Shown here piece after piece: positions 23,391 to 30,612 of a DNA stretch of 39,314 nt. Source of the DNA: Listeria valentina (GTDB lineage: Bacteria > Bacillota > Bacilli > Lactobacillales > Listeriaceae). Every line of letters starts with the position of its first letter. The first letter of the stretch is position 1. A program made the position numbers and the translations under genes. The stretch lies in NCBI RefSeq assembly GCF_011800755.1, contig NZ_JAATJW010000020.1, positions 1-39,314 of the forward strand. Direction: 5' to 3'. Under the pieces are notes generated by a model. The model saw nothing but the letters and a program-made list of their open reading frames with translations. It had not been told where the DNA came from and made no database searches.

Positions 23391-24522
23391 ACGTTGGTTA
23401 AAACATGTGATGCACGTGATGCGACCGTGGCAAATTATTTTATTTGCGATTTTATCTTGGTTTGTTGCTTCCTTTGCTCTACAAACGATTTATTTATGGC
23501 TGCTTTCGATTCGTGATGATTCGGTGGTTTTGCGTGGGTTGAATGATTCGTTTATCGACTTGTTTGGGCGCGGAAAGTATAACAATATCGTCGAATCTCC
23601 AATTATGATTCTTGCGAAATATGTGTTGCTGGTTTTGATGGCATGGCTTGTGTTTTACCTTTTCTACCGGTTTATGCGCGGGCGGGCGCTGAAAAATCAG
23701 CTTCGGACGATCAATTATGCGCTTGGCACGGACCGAGCTGTTGATACGTCGAGCCTTGTTCCGGAAATTAGCGAACTTGAGACGAACATTGAGAAAATGC
23801 GGGCGCGCCAGAAGAACTTGATGGAGCAGGAACAGGAAGCGCAGCAAACGAAAAATGATTTGATCACAAATGTTTCGCATGATTTGCGAACACCACTCAC
23901 CTCGATTCTTGGCTATTTGAGCTATATTCATGATGACCGGTACCGCGACGAAGTGGAGCTCAAATATTATACGGATTTGGTGTATGATAAGGCGCGGCAT
24001 TTGCATAAATTGATTGATGACTTGTTTTCGTATACGCGGCTTGAAAGTCCAGATTATTTGCTTGCGAAAGATCGGATTGATATGGTGGAACTGTTGCGGC
24101 AACTTGTGGCGGAGTTTGATGGCTTGGCGCGAGAAAAAGGTACGGAAATTGTGGAGCTTTATCAAGCGGAAAACTTGCTTGTGAACGGGGATGGCAATCA
24201 AATTATGCGGCTATTTGAAAACTTGTTTTCAAATGCGCTTCGCTATGGTAGTGATAGCGGAAAAATCGAAGTTGTGGCGTATCAGGAAGAAGACTGGGCC
24301 GTCGTTAATGTAACTAATTTTGGGGAAGAGATTCCGGCGCTTGACTTGCCACATTTATTTGAGCGTTTTTACAAAGTGGATAAAAACCGAACGACGACGG
24401 GAACGGGGCTTGGGCTTGCGATTTCGAAGTCGATCGTGGAACGGCACGGTGGGCTTGTGACGGCGACAAGCAAGAACCGGAAGACTACTTTCACGGTGAA
24501 ATTACCGCTACTCAATCTTTAA
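23380..24522 (+). CDS. cesK: Membrane sensor histidine kinase (CesK-like)
   Basis: 380 residues. Two N-terminal membrane segments (about 18-44 and 76-97) enclose a short outside loop. A coiled linker follows, then the HisKA H-box NVSHDLRTPL with His167, the N-box NLFSNALRYG, and the ATP lid/G-box region (FERFYKVDKNR, TTGTGLGLAISKSI). All catalytic parts are intact. The start is TTG 23380, with TAGGA 7 bases upstream, inside the regulator's 3' end. The small sensing loop suggests membrane-perturbation sensing rather than a soluble ligand (inference). It pairs with the upstream CesR-like regulator. Confidence 0.88.
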   Translation: MKFKRWLKHVMHVMRPWQIILFAILSWFVASFALQTIYLWLLSIRDDSVVLRGLNDSFIDLFGRGKYNNIVESPIMILAKYVLLVLMAWLVFYLFYRFMRGRALKNQLRTINYALGTDRAVDTSSLVPEISELETNIEKMRARQKNLMEQEQEAQQTKNDLITNVSHDLRTPLTSILGYLSYIHDDRYRDEVELKYYTDLVYDKARHLHKLIDDLFSYTRLESPDYLLAKDRIDMVELLRQLVAEFDGLAREKGTEIVELYQAENLLVNGDGNQIMRLFENLFSNALRYGSDSGKIEVVAYQEEDWAVVNVTNFGEEIPALDLPHLFERFYKVDKNRTTTGTGLGLAISKSIVERHGGLVTATSKNRKTTFTVKLPLLNL

Positions 24523-24594
24523 ACTTTCTTATCTTTTTCTTTCTTTGCGATTAAGTTTGGCAAGGTAAACTAGGAAGCATGAGGAGGAAAAGTG

Positions 24595-24750
24595 ATGACC
24601 ATGAAAAACCTGACGATTCTTGTAGTGGCGATTTTGACGGTCTTGGCAGTTTTTTATTTTGTGAGCCAAACGATTGTTCTGCATATGTACGGCGAAACGG
24701 TTGAACAGGCGTTTTTTATGGCAAGTGTGGCACCAGCGATTTGGCTTTGA
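24595..24750 (+). CDS. 51-residue single-pass membrane protein after cesK
   Basis: A short protein, MTMKNLTILVVAILTVLAVF..., with one N-terminal membrane segment and a short outside tail (QTIVLHMYGETVEQAFF). The ribosome site GAGGAGGAAAAGTG is excellent. It follows cesK by 72 bases without a terminator between, so it is probably in the cesRK operon. A small gene occupies the same place in L. monocytogenes (lmo2420, from memory). A role as accessory sensor or target is speculation. Confidence 0.65.
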   Translation: MTMKNLTILVVAILTVLAVFYFVSQTIVLHMYGETVEQAFFMASVAPAIWL

Positions 24751-24775
24751 GTGAAGAAAACCATATAATTTATTG

Positions 24776-24804
24776 TTGACAAATGGTTCTTCAAAATGTA
24801 AGAT
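24776..24804 (+). promoter_or_regulatory. metNPQ promoter
   Basis: A perfect -35 TTGACA (24776-24781), 17-base spacer and -10 TAAGAT (24799-24804), upstream of the SAM riboswitch. Confidence 0.85.
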
Positions 24805-24847
24805 TAAAAAAACAGAGGATATAATAATCCAAATAAATAGTTCTAAA

Positions 24848-24955
24848 TTCTTATCCAGAGCGGTGGAGGGAAATGCCCTGTGAAACCCAGCAACCTAAGT
24901 GTTTTTTACTTAAGGTGCTAATTCATGCAGAACGAAAGGTTCTGAAAGATGAGAA
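24848..24955 (+). promoter_or_regulatory. SAM-I (S-box) riboswitch
   Basis: The conserved core is clear: CTTATCCAGAGCGGTGGAGG, then GGGAAATGCCCTGTGAAACC and CAGCAACC. The closing P1 helix pairs 24848-24855 with 24948-24955. High S-adenosylmethionine stabilises the aptamer and allows the downstream terminator to form, shutting off methionine uptake. Confidence 0.97.
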
Positions 24956-24977
24956 GAAAGCGAAGTTGAATTTATTC

Positions 24978-25010
24978 ATGCCTTTCTGCTCATGCAGGAA
25001 GGCATTTTTA
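24978..25010 (+). terminator. Riboswitch expression-platform terminator
   Basis: ATGCCTTTCTGC (24978-24989) pairs with GCAGGAAGGCAT (24994-25005), one G-U, TCAT loop, followed by T residues. It lies between the SAM aptamer and metN. Confidence 0.92.
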
Positions 25011-25035
25011 GTTTATGAGGAAAAGGTGAGGCAAA

Positions 25036-26058
25036 ATGATAACACTCCAGAACGTAGTAAAAGATTATGTAGCGCGTAAAAATCGCGTGCGTGCAGTGGA
25101 TGATGTCAGCCTAGAAATTGCTGATGGTGAAATTTTCGGCGTCGTGGGTTATTCCGGAGCTGGGAAAAGTAGTTTGATCCGTTTGTTCAACGGACTCGAA
25201 TTACCAACTGCAGGCGATGTAACGGTAGATAATAAAAAAATCAGTCAAATTAAGGGGCGCGAACTTCGAAAAGCACGCCAAAAAATCGGGATGATTTTCC
25301 AGCATTTCAACTTGCTTTGGTCGCGGACGGTATTTGAAAATATTGCTTTCCCACTTGAAATTGCTGGCGTGAAACGAGCTGAGCGAAAAGAGCGTGTGCA
25401 AGAACTGATTCAACTTGTGGGGCTTTCCGGGAAGGAAGATGCTTATCCTTCTGAACTAAGCGGTGGTCAAAAACAACGTGTTGGAATCGCGCGAGCGCTT
25501 GCGAATGACCCAGATGTTTTGCTTTGCGATGAAGCAACGAGCGCACTTGATCCGCAAACGACAGATGAAGTTTTGGATCTTTTGCTTGATATCAACAAAC
25601 GGCTGAACTTGACTATTATTGTGATTACCCATGAAATGCATGTCATCCGCAAGATTTGTAACCGAGTGGCTGTTATGGAAGCGGGAAAAGTGGTGGAGCT
25701 TGGAGACGTGCTTGAGGTCTTTAAACATCCGAAACAAAATGTGACGAAGCGTTTTATCGAACAAGTGACTGAATCGGATGAAACAGAAGAACTGATCCAC
25801 CTACTACTCACCAATTATTCTGAAGGCAGGATCGTGAAGTTGCTGTTTATGAGCGAGAATGCAACCCAGCCGGTTATCTCACAAGTGGCTCAAAAATACG
25901 AGGTGGATTTAAACGTGCTTCACGGCAGTCTCACACAAACGCAAAATGGGGCTTATGGCACGCTTTATGTGCAAATCCAAGGAACAGACGAAGAAATTGA
26001 AAAGACGATTGAGTCGCTACGCGCGGCGAAAGTAGAAACGGAAGTGATTGAAGGATGA
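25036..26058 (+). CDS. metN: Methionine ABC importer ATPase
   Basis: 340 residues. ATPase domain with Walker A GYSGAGKSS, signature LSGGQKQR, Walker B VLLCDEATSALD and switch His (VITHE). It is followed by the C-terminal NIL regulatory domain (about 265-340) that binds methionine and inhibits transport in this family. A SAM riboswitch precedes it, and the 3' end overlaps metP by four bases (ATGA). Together the evidence makes D/L-methionine import firm. Confidence 0.95.
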   Translation: MITLQNVVKDYVARKNRVRAVDDVSLEIADGEIFGVVGYSGAGKSSLIRLFNGLELPTAGDVTVDNKKISQIKGRELRKARQKIGMIFQHFNLLWSRTVFENIAFPLEIAGVKRAERKERVQELIQLVGLSGKEDAYPSELSGGQKQRVGIARALANDPDVLLCDEATSALDPQTTDEVLDLLLDINKRLNLTIIVITHEMHVIRKICNRVAVMEAGKVVELGDVLEVFKHPKQNVTKRFIEQVTESDETEELIHLLLTNYSEGRIVKLLFMSENATQPVISQVAQKYEVDLNVLHGSLTQTQNGAYGTLYVQIQGTDEEIEKTIESLRAAKVETEVIEG

Positions 26059-26720
26059 ACGCATTTTTGAGCGATATTGACTGGACAGCCATGTGGGGTT
26101 ACACGAAAGACACCTTGTACATGACAATTATTTCGCTGATTGCCGTGTTTATCCTCGGCATCTTGCTTGGTCTCTTACTGTTTTTAACGAACCGCAAACA
26201 AAACTTTTTTGCAAGAATATTATATTGGGTGACGGCCGTCCTCGTGAACGTTTTCCGGTCGATTCCCTTTATCATTTTAATCGTCTTACTTCTTCCGGTT
26301 ACAAGCGCTGTGATTGGGACGATTATTGGCCCAAAGGCAGCCTTACCCGCGCTGATTATTTCAGCGGCTCCATTTTATGCACGCATGGTTGAAATTGCTT
26401 TCCGTGAAGTGGATAAAGGTGTTCTTGAAGCTGCAAAAGCAATGGGAGGCGGCTTATCGACAACGATTTTCAAAGTCCTCATCCCAGAAGCGCTACCCGC
26501 ACTGATTTCGGGAATTACCGTTACGGCGATTTCGCTTGTTGGATTTACCGCAATGGCAGGAATCATTGGTGCTGGTGGACTCGGGAATGCCGCGTACTTA
26601 GAAGGCTTCCAGCGTAACCAGCCAGAAATTACGATTATTGCGACGATCATTATTTTAATCATTGTTTTCATTTTTCAATTCATCGGCGATTTACTTACGA
26701 AAATCGTGGATAAACGATAA
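26055..26720 (+). CDS. metP: Methionine ABC importer permease
   Basis: 221 residues with five membrane segments, the MetI/MetP family length. The EAA coupling motif is seen as EAAKAMGGGLSTTIFKVLIP. FRSIPFIILI and GFTAMAGIIGAGGLGNAA are family hallmarks. It is translationally coupled to metN and followed at 17 bases by metQ. Confidence 0.93.
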   Translation: MNAFLSDIDWTAMWGYTKDTLYMTIISLIAVFILGILLGLLLFLTNRKQNFFARILYWVTAVLVNVFRSIPFIILIVLLLPVTSAVIGTIIGPKAALPALIISAAPFYARMVEIAFREVDKGVLEAAKAMGGGLSTTIFKVLIPEALPALISGITVTAISLVGFTAMAGIIGAGGLGNAAYLEGFQRNQPEITIIATIIILIIVFIFQFIGDLLTKIVDKR

Positions 26721-26737
26721 AAAAGGAGCGTGTCAAA

Positions 26738-27565
26738 ATGAAAAAGGTTTTAAGTGCATTATTTGTTTTTAGTTTAGTATTAGTTTTAGCTGCTTGCGGT
26801 GGAAATGCCGACAAGAAAAGTTCAGGAGACAGTAAAGAATTAGTTGTTGGAGCTTCAAATACACCTCATGCGGAAATTTTAGAGAAAGCCAAACCGATTT
26901 TGAAAAAAGAAGGCATTGACCTTAAAATTGTAACGTATCAAGATTATGTACTTCCAAACAAAGCGTTAGATGAAGGCGAGATTGATGCAAACTATTTCCA
27001 ACACAAACCTTACCTTGAACTAGAAGAAAAAGAAAAGGGCTACAAATTCGCGGATGTGGGAGCGATTCATATTGAGCCAATGGGAATTTATTCGAAGAAA
27101 GTGAAAAGCTTGAAGGAACTAAAAGATGGCGCACAAATTTTGCTATCAAACAGTAAATCGGACTGGCCACGTGTGATCGGCATTTTTGTTGATGAAGGAT
27201 TGCTCACTCTAAAAGACGGTGTGAAACCTGAAGATGCAACTTTTGATGATATTAAAGACAATCCGAAGAACTTGAAATTCAAATATGACTTAGATCCAGC
27301 TTACTTGATGACGGCATATAACCATGAAGAAGGCGATGCGGTTGCGATCAACTCCAACTTTGTTGTGGATCAAAACTTGAATCCAACGAAAGATTCTATT
27401 GCGATTGAAAGCAAAGATTCTCCGTATGCGAACATTGTCGTAACAAAAGAATCAAACAAGAACAATAAAAACATCAAGAAACTTGTTGAAGTGTTGCATT
27501 CGAAAGAAATCCAAAATTGGATTACGGATAAATGGAAAGGTGCAGTCGTACCTGTCGATAAATAA
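26738..27565 (+). CDS. metQ: Methionine-binding lipoprotein
   Basis: 275 residues of the NlpA/MetQ family. Signal peptide with lipobox VLAAC gives lipidated Cys20. The mature part has the family pattern ASNTPHAEILE, YFQHKPYLE and AYLMTAYNHEEGDAVAINSN. It captures methionine outside the membrane for MetNP. Ribosome site AAAGGAG. Two strong terminators follow. Confidence 0.93.
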   Translation: MKKVLSALFVFSLVLVLAACGGNADKKSSGDSKELVVGASNTPHAEILEKAKPILKKEGIDLKIVTYQDYVLPNKALDEGEIDANYFQHKPYLELEEKEKGYKFADVGAIHIEPMGIYSKKVKSLKELKDGAQILLSNSKSDWPRVIGIFVDEGLLTLKDGVKPEDATFDDIKDNPKNLKFKYDLDPAYLMTAYNHEEGDAVAINSNFVVDQNLNPTKDSIAIESKDSPYANIVVTKESNKNNKNIKKLVEVLHSKEIQNWITDKWKGAVVPVDK

Positions 27566-27581
27566 GCTAGTTTATTAGTTA

Positions 27582-27630
27582 AAGAAAAAGCGAAAAGTAG
27601 AGGAATACCTTTACTTTTCGCTTTTTCTTG
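27582..27630 (+). terminator. met operon terminator
   Basis: An 18-bp perfect stem (27582-27599 with 27612-27629). The right arm itself is T-rich. Confidence 0.85.
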
Positions 27631-27636
27631 TAGTAA

Positions 27637-27661
27637 AAAACCGCCCGACGTGGGCGGTTTT
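27637..27661. terminator. Bidirectional terminator between metQ and the lipoprotein gene
   Basis: AAAACCGCCC (27637-27646) pairs with GGGCGGTTTT (27652-27661). It serves as a second stop for met and as the stop for the convergent minus-strand gene, whose last codon abuts it. Confidence 0.88.
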
Positions 27662-28719
27662 CATTGGCGCGTTTTCTCTAAATACTTCTTTAATCCGTCA
27701 GAAATGGCTTTATCGAGCTCTTTTTTGTTCACGATCTTGTTTTTCTCAGGCATCGCTTGCACTTCTTCAAAAGGAAGTGCTTCGATGCTTGTTAAAAGAT
27801 CTAGTTGCGTCGCTTTTTCAGCAGATGTGTGCAAAACTCGGATTTTTAAATTCTTAAATTTACTTTCGGAATTTTGCTCAAGTGTTAACTGTACGGATAG
27901 ATTTTCTCCCTTAGTTGCTACCAGTTTTTTCATTTCGGCTTTCATATTTTTCTTTAAGTCGCTCCAGATGCGTTTTGCTTCGGTTTTAGATATTTCTTTT
28001 CCAGTTGATAGTACATGAATAGCGGCATCATCTTTATCCCATACTTGTAAGACTTCGTCCATCAATTTGCTCAAGTCGCGCTTGTTCAATTGAAGTGAAA
28101 TTTTGCGTCCTTTTTCTTGCCTAAAATCATCTTCGTCCATCTGGTTGAGGAAATCGTATAAAACTTGCAGTGTTTCTTTTTCGAGCCGGCGGATTTCGTT
28201 TGCCTGTTTTTCAGCGGCAACTTGGTTGATCGTAAAGCCAAGCAGGTTTTGTGCCGTATCATAGAAATCCAGATATTTGGCTTTTAACGCCGTATTATTT
28301 TCTAAAACAAAATCGAGAATTTCTTGACCGCTTTTGCCAAAAGCTTGCTTGCTTTCATCGTTAAGTTGATAGAGCGTGTTAACAGGAATATAAACGCGAC
28401 CGGTTTTATTGTTTTGCAAAGCTTCAAAATGAAGCGGAATTTCGTTTTTACGGATATTGACATCAGCAAAAGTTGTTTTTTGTTTTTCGTCCATTGAAAC
28501 TTTGGCGGATAGTGAATCTCCTTTTTCAAGGTTTTTAAAAAGAGCAATTTGCTCAAAATTAGCCAGTTCATTGATTTCAGTTTGAATATTTAAAGTATAT
28601 TGTTCGTTTAAACTAAATTGTCGTAATGTGGATGTAAAATTCGATTTAGGCGAGCTACACCCAGATAACGTTGTGAAAAGCAATAAAAGAGCAAGTCCTA
28701 AGCTTATTGCTTTTTTCAT
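27661..28719 (-). CDS. Uncharacterised lipoprotein
   Basis: 352 residues. Signal peptide MKKAISLGLALLLLFTTLSGC, lipobox LSGC (Cys21). The mature part is charged, mostly helical and without membrane segments; I recognise no catalytic motif. ATG 28719 is preceded by GGAGGAGA, and upstream in-frame codons lack a signal-peptide logic. The position equals the conserved hypothetical lipoprotein next to metQ in Listeria (lmo2416, from memory). The upstream region 28755-28790 contains clustered ACAAT/ATTGT inverted motifs, possibly an operator. Function unknown. Confidence 0.75.
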   Translation of the reverse strand: MKKAISLGLALLLLFTTLSGCSSPKSNFTSTLRQFSLNEQYTLNIQTEINELANFEQIALFKNLEKGDSLSAKVSMDEKQKTTFADVNIRKNEIPLHFEALQNNKTGRVYIPVNTLYQLNDESKQAFGKSGQEILDFVLENNTALKAKYLDFYDTAQNLLGFTINQVAAEKQANEIRRLEKETLQVLYDFLNQMDEDDFRQEKGRKISLQLNKRDLSKLMDEVLQVWDKDDAAIHVLSTGKEISKTEAKRIWSDLKKNMKAEMKKLVATKGENLSVQLTLEQNSESKFKNLKIRVLHTSAEKATQLDLLTSIEALPFEEVQAMPEKNKIVNKKELDKAISDGLKKYLEKTRQ

Positions 28720-28945
28720 ATAAATCTCCTCCATAGCGGATTGTTTCGTAAAGTATTCGATTGTTACAATACAATTAGATTGTTTCAATTGTGTTACGCC
28801 ACAATAAACAATAGCATAGCGAGCGCCAGATTACAATGCTTTTTGCGGAAAAGGTGTATTTAATGGTAGTAATGTTTATTTTTAACATTCTTCGAAACAG
28901 TTGAGTTGATGCTTCGTAACTTTGCTTTTTTGAGGAAAGTATATA

Positions 28946-28984
28946 TGACAAAAGCAACCACACAATGGTGATTGCCTTTTGTCA
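28946..28984 (-). terminator. Hairpin at the end of the WYL regulator gene
   Basis: TGACAAAAG...CAACCA pairs imperfectly with TGGTGATTGCCTTTTGTCA over about 14 bp and includes the stop codon of the minus-strand gene. No clean T-run follows, so termination is only probable. Confidence 0.45.
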
Positions 28985-29944
28985 GAAAGAAGCGATTTGG
29001 CGTACGCGTTCTTGATAGGCATTCTGAAGGCTTGGCGGCATTTTTCGGATCATTAATTCTTCACCAAGAAAAAGTAGCCAATGAACCAGTTCGCAAAGCT
29101 CTGCCTCGTTCTTTGTATCAATTTGTGTTTTCAAAATTGCGCTCGTTTGATAAGGATTCGTGTACGCAAGAGAGAACTTAAGCGGGTGGTATTTTTTGAA
29201 TTGGCTAATGGCCTTTGCGCCGAGTTCCAAGTGCAAGTTTTCTTCTTTAGCTTCTTTAGCAAGTTGTTTAAGAATTTGTTTTTTTGAAGGAAGTCGTTTA
29301 TTTTTGGCACTTTGAACCGCCTGGATCGACTCAATTTCATCTACAGCATCTAATTTTTTAACTTTTTGTTGAAAATCATAATATTCTAGCCACCAAATCG
29401 ATTTTTCATTATAAAGCCGCAGTGGACAAATGAGATATTTAGTTCCGTTTATGTAAATTTCAAGATGCTCTTCATAAAGAGAGAACTCAATTAATTGTTC
29501 AAGCATTGGCTGAGGCAAGTCGCTTAAATCAAGTAAATCCGGGTTGTTGGGATTTGTGCCCTCAAAAAATAACAATTGATTTAAGACGACGAGGTCATCT
29601 TGTTGATTTGCAGAAATCAAACCTAGCAGTTTCTCGGCTAAAGATTGACGACTTCTCAAAAACGGAAGTTGCTGGTTTCGAGTCGCCATGAAGGCAACGA
29701 CTAAGGCTTTGATTTCATTATCTGTAAAGCGAATGGGTGGGAGGATCGCGTTGTTCATGACAGAGTAACCCCCACTTCTCCCGACTTCTGCTATAAGCGG
29801 TAAACCAATTTGCTCAATTTCTCGTAAATCACGGATCACTGTCGACCGAGAAATTTGAAATTCATTCATAATTTCAGCAATCGTAAAATGCGCACGGTTG
29901 TTGATATAACGCATGATTGTATTGATTCGTTCGACTTTTTGCAT
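28982..29944 (-). CDS. YafY-type transcriptional regulator (HTH + WYL)
   Basis: 320 residues. N-terminal DeoR/HTH_11-type helix-turn-helix (about 8-60: FTIAEIMNEFQISRSTVIRDL) and a central WYL-like ligand/nucleic-acid-sensing domain (IWWLEYYDFQQKVKKLDAVD). A C-terminal WCX-like extension follows. Such proteins usually control a neighbouring or divergent gene in response to small molecules, or, in some defence loci, to DNA. Here the divergent partner is a GyrI-like effector-binding protein 108 bases away. Ribosome site GGAGG. It is not part of the conserved Listeria order as I recall it, so it is probably accessory. Confidence 0.82.
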   Translation of the reverse strand: MQKVERINTIMRYINNRAHFTIAEIMNEFQISRSTVIRDLREIEQIGLPLIAEVGRSGGYSVMNNAILPPIRFTDNEIKALVVAFMATRNQQLPFLRSRQSLAEKLLGLISANQQDDLVVLNQLLFFEGTNPNNPDLLDLSDLPQPMLEQLIEFSLYEEHLEIYINGTKYLICPLRLYNEKSIWWLEYYDFQQKVKKLDAVDEIESIQAVQSAKNKRLPSKKQILKQLAKEAKEENLHLELGAKAISQFKKYHPLKFSLAYTNPYQTSAILKTQIDTKNEAELCELVHWLLFLGEELMIRKMPPSLQNAYQERVRQIASF

Positions 29945-29988
29945 AAGAACCTCCTAAACAGTGTCATCTTTTGAAACCTTTTCTTTGT

Positions 29989-30017
29989 ATTATAAAGCTA
30001 TCAAATAGGAAAGCCAA
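29989..30017 (-). promoter_or_regulatory. Promoter of the WYL regulator
   Basis: Minus strand: -35 TTGGCT (30012-30017), 17-base spacer, perfect -10 TATAAT (29989-29994). It lies in the divergent intergenic region, where autoregulation would be expected. Confidence 0.65.
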
Positions 30018-30052
30018 CTGTTTGGTGAGAAATGGAGAAGGAAGGGATAGTA

Positions 30053-30532
30053 GTGGCAAATTATAAGCTAGAAACAAAAGACGAGTTTGTAGTACTTGGA
30101 ATTGGAACGGAACTTACTAGTGATTATCGTGATTTTGAAGGGATCAATCGCGAAAAGCAAGCATTCTGGACAAGCATTAAACAAGATGGCACGTTAGAGA
30201 AGTTGAAGCAACTAGCAACAAATGAGTATTTATTCGCTGTAAATGAAGCGGTGAATAATAAGATGATGTATTATGCTGGCGTTTTAACTGATGAAGAATT
30301 GCCAGAAGCAACTCGAATGATTCAATTTCCAACTGGTGAATATATTGTGGTAAGTGGAGAAGCAGGGTCAACTGAGGAGTTGAGTAACACGCTTGCAGGG
30401 ATTGCTTTTGGCCAAGTTTTACCGGAAGTAGAAGACGTTGCTTATGTTGGCGGACCAAATGCAATCGTTCAGATGGGAGAACGAGAAGGTCGTGTTTACG
30501 GAGAAATTTGGATTCCAGTTGTACAAAAATAA
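30053..30532 (+). CDS. GyrI-like / AraC effector-binding domain protein
   Basis: 159 residues forming a stand-alone effector-binding (SRPBCC-like GyrI) domain: N-terminal strand DEFVVLGIGTEL, central FWTSIKQDG, PTGEYIVVSGEAG, and the closing REGRVYGEIWIPV typical of the family's last strand. Such proteins bind hydrophobic or cationic ligands. No DNA-binding domain is attached. GTG 30053 has AAGGAAGGG 6 bases upstream and is preferred to ATG 30032. It is divergent from a YafY-type regulator, a common pairing. The ligand is unknown. Confidence 0.75.
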   Translation: MANYKLETKDEFVVLGIGTELTSDYRDFEGINREKQAFWTSIKQDGTLEKLKQLATNEYLFAVNEAVNNKMMYYAGVLTDEELPEATRMIQFPTGEYIVVSGEAGSTEELSNTLAGIAFGQVLPEVEDVAYVGGPNAIVQMGEREGRVYGEIWIPVVQK

Positions 30533-30561
30533 CAAATGGGTATTTTGCTTATTCATAACTG

Positions 30562-30609
30562 AAACAGAAGTCCCTTCAAGCCTTATCTAGCTTGAAGGGA
30601 CTTCTGTTT
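30562..30609. terminator. Bidirectional terminator, 20-bp perfect stem
   Basis: Perfect 20-base arms (30562-30581 and 30590-30609), 8-base loop, A/T flanks on both sides. It separates the convergent GyrI-like and GH20 genes. Confidence 0.88.
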
Positions 30610-30612
30610 AGC

